Shown piece after piece: positions 55,100 through 64,000 of a stretch of DNA of 64,000 bases. Each line of letters starts with the position of its first letter. Position 1 is the first letter of the stretch. Source of the stretch: Phytophthora hibernalis (Eukaryota; Oomycota; Peronosporomycetes; Peronosporales; Peronosporaceae); contig JAAKBF010000032.1 of the NCBI GenBank assembly GCA_012656075.1, forward strand, positions 1 to 64,000, read 5' to 3'. The notes under the pieces are model-generated. The model was not told where the DNA came from. It did no database searches and was given only the letters and a program-made list of their open reading frames with translations. Position numbers and translations under genes: made by a program.

Positions 55100-55660
55100 A
55101 ATTACAATGGCGTGGTGTTGTCTTTTGACGGCTCAGCCAAGACGGAGAAGAATGGAGGGTATGGTAGTTGCTCATGGATATTATGGAAATTACCAGAATG
55201 GACGGTAGTGACGGCTGCGAGTGCTTATCTCGAGACCACCACAGTAAACCTCGCTGAGTACGCCGGCATGAACAATGGTGTCTTGACTGCGCTGGAGCAC
55301 GGCACCGAGGATTTAATTGTGGTGGGAGACTCGAGACTCGCTATCCAGCTGTCCCTAGGGGTGATGGCCTGTCGGAAGGAAACTCTGATGGCCCAACTCA
55401 ACCACCACCGAGAACTCACAGCCAAGCTTCGGTCGGTGAAATATCTCCATGTGATCCGAGAGTTCAATGCAGCTGCAGACTCGTTAGCTACAGAAGTTCT
55501 CAACAGCAAACAGTCCAGCGTGGTCTCAGCTGAAACCAGGAAAACGGAGTTAATCGAGCTCAACCGAATCAACGAAGTCATCTACGAGCATTCACCTGAG
55601 GTTGCCACACCAGCACCGGCGAAGCGGCCACGGACGAGAGAGCGTCGGTCGACCTAGCCA
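55100..55660 (+). CDS. Second, catalytic-type RNase H, element B
   Basis: Intact in frame with the preceding domain: VLSFDGSAKTEKNGGYGSCS, TTVNLAEYAGMNNGVLTALE, DLIVVGDSRLAIQLSLGVMA and FNAAADSLATEVLNSKQ. The four acidic catalytic positions D-E-D-D are all present. It ends with a basic piece (RPRTRERRST) and a TAG at 55656. Compared with element I it keeps the Trp after GSCS. It should be able to cleave RNA in RNA/DNA hybrids. Confidence 0.85.
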
Positions 55661-55666
55661 GGACTT

Positions 55667-57243
55667 GTGTGGCCTGCCAAGCACCCCGTAACAAATCTTT
55701 TTGATTTTGTGAGGGAAGTACCGGATTACATAACCGTCACGACCCGCCGACAGGCGAGAGCACAGAAGAAGCGTGTCCGGTTTGCGAGCGAGCCCTCGGT
55801 GATGGGCCAGGATGACGGAACACGACGAGACGAAGCAGATGAGGTAGCCTCAGAGACTCAGAACGAAGCAGAAAGCGAGCTACCGACGACCGAAGCAAGC
55901 ATCGGAGCACCAAATGCAAACGATGTTGACCCGTCAATGATTCAAGAAGAACGAATACGAAGGATCTCCGCCGCCCAGGACGAGGAGCTGAGGTGGGCAA
56001 ACCTCAAGGCCGTTCTCCGAGGTGAGGAAGCTAGCGTGAGTTACAGTGCGGCGAGAAATGCATGGAAAATGGCCGACAAGTTTGCGCTAAGCGAGGACGG
56101 CGTGCTGTATATTATCGGAGCGAACCGTCGGTGGACTAACGAAACCAAGAGGAGACCGAGATGCGACTGGTGGTACCCACAACGATGATTCAGGAAGTAT
56201 TACAGAGCCGCCATGACTCGTTGGAAGATGGCCACCAAGGTATCGGTCGAACATACCACCGAGCGAAAATGGAGTATTATTGGATCGGACTGTACGCAGA
56301 CGTTGAGCGGCATATGCGGTCCTGCCCAGCCTGTAGCTCGCAAAAGTCGACCGCAGCTCAGAGGGTACTCTCCTGGGAATGTGCTAGTCGAGAGACCATT
56401 ACAGCTGGTGTCGATGGATTTCGTCATACCATTGCCGAAATCTCGGCGAGGGAATACCGTGCTGCTACTATTTCAATGCTCGTTCACAGGATTCGTTATG
56501 GGGAAGGCCATGTCAGATACTACCGCATTAAAAGTTGCTCAGGCATTCGAAGAGTGTGTCTACCGAAGCTTTGGAGCACCAACGATGATTCGTCATGACC
56601 GAGACCCTCGGTTCATGAGTGAGGTTTCCAAGCATTTGTGAGATGATGCAATCTCGGTCGAGGGCCACGTTGATTTATCGTCCACAAGCAAACGGGCAGC
56701 AAGAACGATCAGTCAAGACTGTCATGCAGTCAGTGCGAGTGTATGCGCAAGACCCGTTGCAACAAGACTGGGACGAGATCGCCGAACGACTTATCTTCGC
56801 TATCAACCACTCTCAGGACGGCACTCGGAAGGATATTCCGTTCTACCTCGGAATGCTCGGTCTACGCTGCGAGCAATGTCGTCGTCGCTAAAACGAGGAT
56901 CCCGAGGGCAAACCGATGCGTTAGCATGGCGCCGAGAAGTGAACCGACAACAAGAAATTGCATGGAAAATGACGATGGAGTACCAGAAGGTCGAGAAGGC
57001 TCGGAGAGCCCGCTAACACAAGGATTCGCTTAACCGACGTGAAGCAGTAGCAGTACCGAGGATTCCAACGAATGACAGCGAGAACTTAGTAGCACCGAAT
57101 CGCGACGGGTCAGACGTACCATTGGATGCCGAAAGGCAGGGAACAACGACGGAAACCGACGGGAACGAAACCTCGGACACCGGGTAGGAAGAGACTGGGA
57201 CATCTCCCGAAGCTACTGAAGAAGCACCGAGGTCTCTATTCAA
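55667..57243 (+). pseudogene. Linker and integrase, element B
   Basis: A basic/acidic linker (TTRRQARAQKKRVRFASEPS) precedes the integrase. Zinc-binding part: RHDSLEDGHQGIGRTYHRAK and HMRSCPACSSQKS, with H, H, C, C present across two overlapping frames (56161-56350). Core: LVSMDFVIPLPKSRRGNTVL with the first Asp, FGAPTMIRHDRDPRFMSEV with the second, and YRPQANGQQERSVKTVMQSV with the Glu intact (56680-56720). Frameshifts lie near 56350 and 56630; stops lie in the charged tail (57015, 57186). Confidence 0.8.
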
Positions 57244-57733
57244 GCCTGGGAGCAGGGTGTGGCTCTACATGGAGCGCGTGAAACCAGGATTGACCAAGAA
57301 GCTAGCGCACTGATGGCATGGTCCATTCCGGATCAAGAAGAAGGTTAAAGAGTTCGCATATGAACTAGAGCTCCCGGATCGAAGCGGATATCGGTTCTAT
57401 CCAGTGGTGCATGTATCGAGGCTCAAGGCGGTGAACGAATATGGCGACCTACCCAGGACTCAGCTGACGGCTGAGGTGACAGAGGATACGAGGATTGATT
57501 TTGATGAGGAGCTGTTACCAGAAGATAGCTGGGAGCCTGACAGAGTGGCAGGCGAATATGAAGTAGAGGCTATTCTGGACGATCAATCACCGTTAACAAC
57601 GAGCACTAATCGCGCTGTCAGAGAGTTCAAGCTGAAGTGGGTCGGCCATGACGAGCCTACCTGGGAACCGGCATCGAACTTATCGTGCGGCGGGTTGCTT
57701 TACGATTATCTGCGAACCCGACGCAGCGAATGA
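57244..57733 (+). pseudogene. Integrase C-terminal module and chromodomain, element B
   Basis: It reads VWLYMERVKPGLTKKLAH, a TGA at 57313 where elements I and III have Arg, then WHGPFRIKKKVKEFAYELEL and FYPVVHVSRLKAVNEYGDLP. The chromodomain part is QSPLTTSTNRAVREFKLKW, VGHDEPTWEPASNLSCGG, with a stop at 57731. One stop apart, the module is complete. Confidence 0.85.
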
Positions 57734-57778
57734 CGACTCCAAATGGTACAAGTAGCTGACGAGGACTTGCTCGAACCG

Positions 57779-57802
57779 CTACGGGGTTGGTACAGCCCGT
57801 AG
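57779..57802. other. Post-pol hairpin 1, element B
   Basis: CTACGGG (57779-57785) and CCCGTAG (57796-57802) pair across a ten-base loop, GTTGGTACAG. It lies 46 bp after the chromodomain stop. Confidence 0.7.
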
Positions 57803-57907
57803 AAGCAGACGAAAATGATACTGTACCAGAATGACAGTCATCGATCAACAGACGACCGGACCTCCTGGAAGAATCGGTTGGATAATGAGAGTGACGAATG
57901 GAACTGC

Positions 57908-57930
57908 CTGCGGGGTTATGCAGCCCGCAG
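57908..57930. other. Post-pol hairpin 2, element B
   Basis: CTGCGGG (57908-57914) and CCCGCAG (57924-57930) pair across a nine-base loop, GTTATGCAG. The loop resembles that of hairpin 1, while the stem differs at one base on each side and still pairs, a compensatory pair of changes. Confidence 0.75.
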
Positions 57931-58006
57931 TGTCAGACGAAGATGACTACTGCATTATAGTTTGTATTTATGTATATGATGTGAACGAACTCGAAGTGGA
58001 TGTGGA

Positions 58007-59400
58007 TTAAGTGGAATTACTGGAGCCTGAACTACATCCGTAATGAACTACGGAGCTCGGACCGAACGAGATTAGCAAGAGGAATGAATGACGAAGCACG
58101 GAAGCAGATGACCTAGGCCTAGAGGTCGGCAGAGGAAGCAAGGTCAGCCAACACATCCAAGGTCGAGGTCTGGCCAGACGCGGAACTGTCGGTTGGCGTT
58201 GGAGTAGCAGCGAGAGCGGCCGAGTCCTCGGTTTGGCTTTCACCTTTTCTTCAACGTCGGTAGGTCCTGAAGGGGCAGTCACCAACGCTTGAGCTACCAA
58301 GAGGGACACGACCGAGGCTTGTGGTAACGACGGATCCACCATGATTCCGTAAGTACCTCCGCCTCGGTCATACCACGAGGCACGAACAAAGGTACCGGAG
58401 GGTTGCAAGGCGCGAACGTCGTGTTGAACGGGTGACTGGATGGTGCGTCCACCCAACCATTCCGACAGAGCTGGCGCCAGTCTAGAATGGCGAGCTCACC
58501 AAACCAGTCCTCAGACGTTATAGCCCACTCGATCACCTCGAATGAGTATTGAAGGTAGCTGGGTTCCAACAAAAGATTGGTCTGCGCTTCACGAGGTTCC
58601 GGGGCGCTCGACGCACCACTCCCAACACCGATACACCATCTGCTGGCGTAATCGTCTGCCCGGAGATTCCGAGCTTTGTTGTACTCAGTCCAGGTGGCAC
58701 GAAGCACGCCGACCGAGGGATCACCAGCCTCAAGTCTCTGAGTCATGCTCCGAAGGTACGCTTCAACCGCAGCAACCTGAATCCAGTGGCGGCGCTCCCA
58801 CAGTGCTAGGCACAGGTCTGCCTTCTTGGTCCGGTCCGTGGGAATATCTTGAAATTGGCGCCACATCTTGATGGACCGAGCCAGGCCCGTGGCGCGAGTT
58901 GAAATCTTGGTTCCAAGCGGGTGTTGGTCCATAGCGAACCAACAGGGTCGCTCCGGCATCTTCAACCTCATTTGCTGCCAGGGATGGGCTGGATTGGCCC
59001 AATCCGCAATAGCGTGGATGCCGGCCACCGAGCACGGGGACTCGACACCTTTGGCGATAGGTGGAGTCAGGGTACTGTTGTGAATTTAGCATCAGGACCC
59101 GGATCAACGAACCCAGGCGTCAAATACGACCCGGCCATCAGAGCAAGGCGATGTGACGGTGTCCCTGGCGCAATAGGCACAGCCGGAGCGAAAGTACTTG
59201 GATCGGTGCCAGGAACCGTGGAAAGCGTAGCCGTCACTTAGGTGTGTGACCGCCGGAGACCCGACCGAGACCTCGGTGTATGCCCTTGAGCGGCGGTAGC
59301 AGGAGGTGTCGAACCATCGGTGGGTCGCGACGGTACCACAATCGCAGGAACCGGAGTAGAGACCACCACCGAGGTCACAGGCGTCGTGACCCGGAGCCGT
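58007..59400 (-). pseudogene. aORF4: antisense accessory ORF of element B
   Basis: On the minus strand the upstream part (59400-59030) is Ser/Thr/Val/Pro-rich with frame breaks. The conserved domain (59028-58294) is one open frame: IHAIADWANPAHPWQQMRLK, ADLCLALWERRHWIQVAAVE, GDPSVGVLRATWTEYNKARN, TNLLLEPSYLQYSFEVIEWA and WVDAPSSHPFNTTFAPCNPP. These correspond to RSLMDVFHPQHPCQQLRRML, WERTHWLVESS, LLFEPSVPLYS and SHYFNTCF of aORF1. The N-terminal coiled coil is missing, because the minisatellite cuts in at about 59405. No known family. Confidence 0.75.
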
Positions 59401-59404
59401 TCCC

Positions 59405-59700
59405 TGCTTGAGAGCTGTTGACGACGATCGCGGTGGAGACGACAACGGAGACGGGGACCAGGGGCGGTGTCAAGAGCACAACGACGGGGATGGTGACGAC
59501 GACGGAGACGTTCCCTGCTTGAGAGCTGTTGACGACGATCGCGGTGGAGACGACAACGGAGACGGGGACCAGGGGCGGTGTCAAGAGCACAACGTTGGAG
59601 GTGGAGACGACGACGGAGACGGAGGCCAAGGACTGTGTCAAGAGCACAACCGTGGAGATGGAGACGACGACGGAGACGTCCCTTCTGGAGAGCTGGTGAC
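59405..59700. repeat. Minisatellite, left part (target of LINE 2)
   Basis: Two 111-bp units start with GAGAGCTGTTGACGACG (59410 and 59521). A further unit is closer to the 38.4-kb array and ends CCTTCTGGAGAGCTGGTGAC at 59700. The same array resumes in phase after LINE 2 at 63941. Confidence 0.85.
59686..59700. repeat. Target-site duplication, left copy
   Basis: TGGAGAGCTGGTGAC, identical to 63941-63955; it is part of the minisatellite unit. Confidence 0.9.
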
Positions 59701-59739
59701 TTGCTGACAGGAGCACACCGACGCGGAGACGTGGGCGCA

Positions 59740-60519
59740 CGAGTGGGATCAGCTCAAGATGGACATTCGGAAAGAGACACTACGCACCATCAAGCAGAGA
59801 CGGAAAACTGCGCGGGCGTCTTACAAACAACGCATCCGACGACTATTTCGGCAGGAGGACAGGCTGCGTCAAGAGGCGGCGGGCTACCAACCCACGGTGG
59901 ACACCATCACGGACACGATGGATGTGCTCACACTGACGGACGCTCAAGGGGTACCCCGTTACAGCGGATCCGCAATAAGATCACTACGTGCACAAGAGGG
60001 CGAGCGGCGGCACAGCAACGACGTTTATTCAGAGAAGGCTTCCACCCCAGCAAAACCACCAAGATGATGTTCTGCCGGGCCAGCACGAAGTATGCTGATA
60101 ATGAGATCCACAGACTAGACGCAGCGTTGGGCCACTCCGCACGGGTGGTCCACGATAAAGGGGACACGCTCGCAGACGCGTGGACCCCGATTTTCCAACA
60201 GAAGGGGTCCACCGAAGAGGCACGACAGACTGTTCTGCATTGGCTTGGATCAAGTAGACAGTATACAGAACTGCTGGATGATCTCAATGAACCGTTCACG
60301 GAGGCTGAGGTGGCGGCTGCACTGGGTGCCTTCAAACGCGGGAAGGCTTGCGGGCCAGACCGGCTTGGAAACGACTGGTACCGTGACTTCGGCGAGCAAC
60401 TCATACCTATATTGACTTCGCTTTTCAACTGCTGGTATCCTAAAGGGATATTTCCACCTTCATTTCTCGAAGCAGACATCTTCTGCTTGAGGAGAGGAGG
60501 GAATCAACGAACCCACTGA
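59740..60519 (+). pseudogene. LINE 2 pre-RT region and RT fingers
   Basis: The frame at 59759 reads MDIRKETLRTIKQRRKTARA and RIRRLFRQEDRLRQEAAGY, the basic helical link between endonuclease and RT in LINEs. After a frameshift near 59990 the next frame gives KTTKMMFCRASTKYADNEIH, then AFKRGKACGPDRLGNDWYRD and SLFNCWYPKGIFPPSFLEAD, the RT fingers. A frameshift near 60510 interrupts it. Confidence 0.75.
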
Positions 60520-61500
60520 ATTTCAGAACTCTGGCGCTTCTGGACACAGACTATAGGGTGCTGACTCGCATGCTTGCCACGCGGACCAGCTCAAAGCTTG
60601 GGCGATGGTTCACCCAAACCAAAATGGGTTCGTTCCATTCCGGTCGATCCACTCTACTATCGACCTGTTCACGGCTGCACAGGCGGCGGCGAAAATGATC
60701 CGGCCATGGCGAAGGCGTTGACCTTACTATTGGACTTCTGCAAAGCTTATGATTCAATGGATAGGGATTTTCTCTATGAGGTCCTCCTGTGGCTAGGCTG
60801 CCCAGAAGAGTACGTGAATGCCATGCGAACGTTACATGACGGGACCAAGGTGCGCTTCTTGGCGAATGGATTTCGCTCGCGTTGGGTACGAGTGACATGT
60901 GGCATACGGCAAGGATGCCCACTCGCACCGCTATTTTTCCTGCTCGTGCTGGAGGCCCTCTACAGACGAATAGACGCGGAACCTAGAGTGCACGGCGTCA
61001 TGCTCACCAGTACGGCTGGGACGATGAACCTGAAGGTATGCGGGTACGCCGACGACACTGCCAGCTACGTGCTCTCGGCCTCGGAAGTCGCCATTATCCT
61101 AGAGATCACGCGAGTGTTCATGATGGCCTCCGGTTTACGATTAAATGAGGCCAAGACACTGGTGATTGCGCTCCTACCGGAACCGTTGAAAATGCAGACA
61201 GCGACCCAGCTCGCACGGTACCTAGGCCTGCCGGTGGGCAGTATGCCAGATGCAGACTACACGTGGCAACTGGCGCGCCCAGCTCGTTACCAGACTTGCA
61301 ATGGCGGCACGGAAAACTATGACGGTTGAACAGAGGAGCATGGTGGTCAGGGCAATGGTCATACCCAAACTACTGTTCATCGGGCGCCACCACTGGCCTA
61401 AGATGGAGATGATCAAAGCGTTTCAGCGCATGATACACAACTTCGTCTGGCACGCGAGGTTCGCGGAAGATGGGGACAAGGCAGAGCATGGCTGAACAAC
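60520..61500 (+). pseudogene. LINE 2 reverse transcriptase palm and thumb
   Basis: It reads FRTLALLDTDYRVLTRMLA and HPNQNGFVPFR (in frames before 60690), then LLLDFCKAYDSMDRDFLYEV with the first Asp, GFRSRWVRVTCGIRQGCPLA and VCGYADDTASYV with the catalytic ADD near 61050. LRLNEAKTLVIAL and RYLGLPVGSMPDADY follow. A single-base shift near 61290 leads to the thumb, ending RMIHNFVWHARF. It is close to LINE 1 at protein level. Confidence 0.85.
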
Positions 61501-63665
61501 CATGTAGCTGCTCTGCCAAGGAAGGAAGGTGGACTAGCCATTCCGAACCTGAAGATTGAACTGCTAGCACATGCAGCGGTGACGGTAAATGTGTGGCTCG
61601 AGGCAGACAAGGACGCTCACGTCGTGGGCGATGTGGTGGCCGGGGCGTCTACTCCGGGAGTAAATCGACACTTGTACGTGTCACCGAGACACGCTATGAC
61701 GTCCCCACAGGAGCCGCGGATCCAAGACACAATGTGGGAAACAGGTGTGAGCATCTGCAACACGTACGGTGGAGTGGAGACGACGACTGACAAATCGGCA
61801 ATGGTGACCGCGCTTGCGTGCACCATGTACTTCCGCGGACCGCTGCAACTAACGTGGCGGGGGAGGAGGCTGCATATTGACACCACCACGCTGCGAGGTC
61901 CGCTCTGTGATCACTACATCGAGACAGAGGCAGCCGACCACGGAGTCTTTTGTGCGGAGTGGCTACCGTATCTGGTTCTATCCGAGCTACGATTACACTC
62001 GGCGGAAGGACGCGTCGTCAAGGCAACCTCGAGGATGTGGAGAATCAGTCAGGAGGGCACACAGCTGAAAGATGTAGTTCACTGGGCGTGGCCAGCGACA
62101 CACCAGCTCCGGGTTACAGTACTATGCAAGCAGGTCACCACAACGGTGCAAAGGCAAGTTGAATTGCTCATGCAACTCATGCTGCTCAACTTTCCGCAGA
62201 TACTTCGGCCCGGAGACCACAGAGACATCGTACGGTACACGGTAAAGGAGGCGGGCACCGGCCTGTCCAGCGAAGGGTCGCCCAGGACAGGAGTTTCTTC
62301 AGCCCGGACCTGAAGGTCCCACCGACACGGCCTTCACGGATCGTACACTCACAGAGAGACTTTATAGCTCTTATGCAGGAGGCGGTGGGTACGGACGCGC
62401 AGATAACCACCGTACACCCGCACCCCCGACTCGCGCGGATGGTGTGTCTGTGGTCAGTGGACCGAAGGTGGAAAACTACGCGGCAGACGTTCAAACGAAT
62501 CCTTGGCAAAAAGAAGGCAGACACAGGCAAAGAACTAAGTGACAAAATACAAGCTAGATGGAAGGGGCTGAGCACACAGGCAGCTGCAGGGCTTCGCAAA
62601 CTCTCATGAAAACGAATTAGGAGGTTAGTTGGACTGAATCCGTGGGGGCAGTTGCTCATGAGGATCAAGCTGCATGCAATCTCCGTCTACAACCCGATGA
62701 CCAAGGGGCTCGACTGTCCGCATGAGGGATGAGAGCTAGGGAAGGTTGACCTTTACCATGTCTTCTGGGAGTGCCCCGCGTCCAGGGCACTACGCGACTT
62801 ACTTATCAACAGATGGAAGGCGGTCGGGCTGCGACGAGCCAACTACGAAGCTGCGGTCTTTGGGCTCGCGCTGCCGGAGATGCCGACGGGCATAGCGCGT
62901 GTCACAGGCAAATATGTGGCGTCGATGTCGGACGAGGAAGCGGTAACGATGGAAGACGCAGTAGAGCGCATGACCCAAGACTGCTGGAGTTTGGGGGCGG
63001 CCCTCAATCTCCTAGCAGTCTGGAGATGGAGGGTGGCTCACTTTCATGTTCACAACGATGTGCCATGGACGCATCACGCTGCAGGACTGAGGACAAGGCT
63101 GCGCACTGGTCACCTGGACGTCACACCAGAGTATGCGGCCGCCATGCCGCAAACAGTCGGACTACAACTGAGTAACGCCGTATGCTTGGTGCTGGGTGCG
63201 GACTGGGAAGGACAGGTCGGACGATCGGCGTCGGGTGCCGGGTGCCGGGTACTGCTACCTTGTTGCAGTTGCTGATCTTTGCGACGGACCCACGCGCCAA
63301 TACAGCAGTGGGACACTGGTGGCGAAAGTCCACCTGGCCACCGGAACGTATTCAGTGCAACACATGCACAGCACGCTGTACGAGGGAAGACAATGGCTCT
63401 CATGCGAGCGGCAAATTTGGGGCTATTACGGGGCCTTAGACAGTGCCTGAACAAGCACTGGGGGCTGGTGCACGCAATGGTACCTATCGCGGACCTGGTC
63501 TGCCAACATGCGACACGGACACCGCCCAGCGCCAAACACCTCAGAGGGGACTACTGGAAAACAAGACAAGTGGCAGATGCAACCGAGGTAGTCAGCTGGA
63601 CGGCCCTGCTACGTGAACATCGCAGGAGTTGGCGAGACTGGCGCACGCGTGTGGAAGAGGGATGA
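61500..63665 (+). pseudogene. LINE 2 C-terminal part: zinc motif and RNase H-like domain
   Basis: The frame at 61579-62313 has no named domain but matches LINE 1 (36480-36990). Then come a zinc motif GLDCPHEG...VDLYHVFWECP (62708-62780), NYEAAVFGLALPEMPTGIAR, and an RNase H-like end: MRAANLGLLRGLRQCLNKHW and VCQHATRTPPSAKHLRGDYW, up to a TGA at 63663. At least five frameshifts are present. Confidence 0.7.
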
Positions 63666-63940
63666 CATGGCACGCGAGTGAACTACCGGCGGCTGGTAAC
63701 CGCTGGGGAGCCATCACCGAGCTAGTACACGAAGATGTACAGCGGTGGCTAGCGGATCAAGAAAATTGACCGCCTCGGCGGCCGTGGGGAGCGAGGTGTA
63801 ACCGTAGCAAGGGCCGGCCTTGCAAGGATCACAGAGGACGGCAGGACACTCGTTTTTTCACTCATGGCTTCAACAGAGCATGGGCATTAGGTGGCGTTAG
63901 CACTAGTTAATTGACATTAATATACCTCACTTCAAATCAA
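63666..63940 (+). other. LINE 2 3' untranslated region
   Basis: It runs from the last stop to the target-site duplication. It ends in the AT-rich GACATTAATATACCTCACTT and AAATCAA, without a poly(A) or simple repeat tail. Confidence 0.6.
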
Positions 63941-63955
63941 TGGAGAGCTGGTGAC
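63941..63955. repeat. Target-site duplication, right copy
   Basis: TGGAGAGCTGGTGAC, after which the minisatellite continues in phase to the window end. Confidence 0.9.
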
Positions 63956-64000
63956 GACGGTCGAGGTGGAGACGACGACGGAGACGGAGGCCAAGGACGG
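63941..64000. repeat. Minisatellite, right part
   Basis: GACGACGGTCGAGGTGGAGACG and following match the unit at 38820-38870; it runs off the window. Confidence 0.85.

Larger units (their letters stand above)
48317..59400 (+). mobile_element. Element B: most complete dual-RNase H gypsy element
   Basis: Order: 5' LTR, possible primer site, gag, zinc knuckles, protease, long linker, RT with insert, degenerate RNase H, second RNase H, linker, integrase, chromodomain, two hairpins and antisense aORF4. The 3' LTR is missing: the element runs into the minisatellite at about 59405. The motif ACCGAGG/CCTCGGT occurs over 25 times along it. It is more intact than element I, yet still has about a dozen stops and frameshifts. 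Confidence 0.9.
59701..63940 (+). mobile_element. LINE 2: non-LTR retrotransposon with 15-bp target-site duplication
   Basis: TGGAGAGCTGGTGAC occurs directly before (59686-59700) and directly after (63941-63955) the element, which marks the borders. The length is 4.24 kb. It contains the region before RT, RT, zinc motif, RNase H-like domain and a 3' UTR of about 275 bp without a poly(A) tail. No endonuclease is found, so it is 5'-truncated. There are many frameshifts. It is the same family as LINE 1. Confidence 0.9.

Noticed and set aside
1..64000. Prokaryotic features, CRISPR arrays, tRNA or rRNA genes
   Set aside because: No regular spaced repeats, no recognisable tRNA/rRNA sequence, and the content is eukaryotic retroelements throughout.

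Overview
The window looks like repeat-dense, gene-poor intergenic DNA of an oomycete, most likely Phytophthora or a relative. The evidence is the Ty3/gypsy gag, integrase and chromodomain sequences, which I recognise as oomycete-type from memory, together with LINE-like RT-RNase H elements, nested insertions and the absence of any prokaryotic gene order. I see no convincing host gene, tRNA, rRNA or CRISPR array. Nearly every coding region is a transposon relic with frameshifts and stops, so most genes are given as pseudogenes.

Layout. 1-2190 (-): pol of a canonical oomycete gypsy element, running off the left edge. 2.2-2.4 kb (+): a small RT fragment. 2.4-13.77 kb: element I, a gypsy element with two RNase H domains, sense gag-pol to 10245 and an antisense ORF (aORF1) converging on it. 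13.77-14.44 kb (+): canonical RT/RNase H fragment. 14.45-27.24 kb: element III, the same lineage on the minus strand; its antisense ORF (aORF2, +) is split by a nested 8.2-kb LTR element at 15176-23379. 27.28-29.86 kb (+): canonical gag-PR-RT fragment. 29.86-31.8 kb (-): N-terminal part of aORF5 with its 5' flank. 31.8-33.2 kb (-): canonical gag-PR. 33220-34107: solo LTR. 35-38.4 kb (+): LINE 1, followed by a minisatellite and a protease fragment. 39.4-44.1 kb: element C, with aORF3 (+) facing a chromodomain (-). 45.6-48.1 kb (+): an unassigned SR-rich, coiled-coil gag-like ORF. 48317-59400: element B, the most complete dual-RNase H element (5' LTR, gag, PR, RT, two RNase H, IN, chromodomain, antisense aORF4). 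59.4-64 kb: LINE 2 inserted in a minisatellite, with a 15-bp target-site duplication.

The main result is a shared architecture in all four dual-RNase H (or chromodomain-related) elements. pol ends in a chromodomain, then come one or more hairpins whose stems differ in sequence but keep their pairing, and then a long antisense ORF converges from the 3' side. That ORF has a coiled coil, a charged low-complexity region and a conserved C-terminal domain. Each subfamily is also strewn, over both strands and in coding and non-coding DNA, with its own short motif: GCCGAGT for I, III and aORF5; ACCGAGG for B; CGATCGA for C, where it is densely clustered upstream of the antisense ORF. A working hypothesis is that the antisense protein recognises its own family's motif, much as VANC anti-silencing proteins of plant VANDAL transposons do. 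This is inference and untested.
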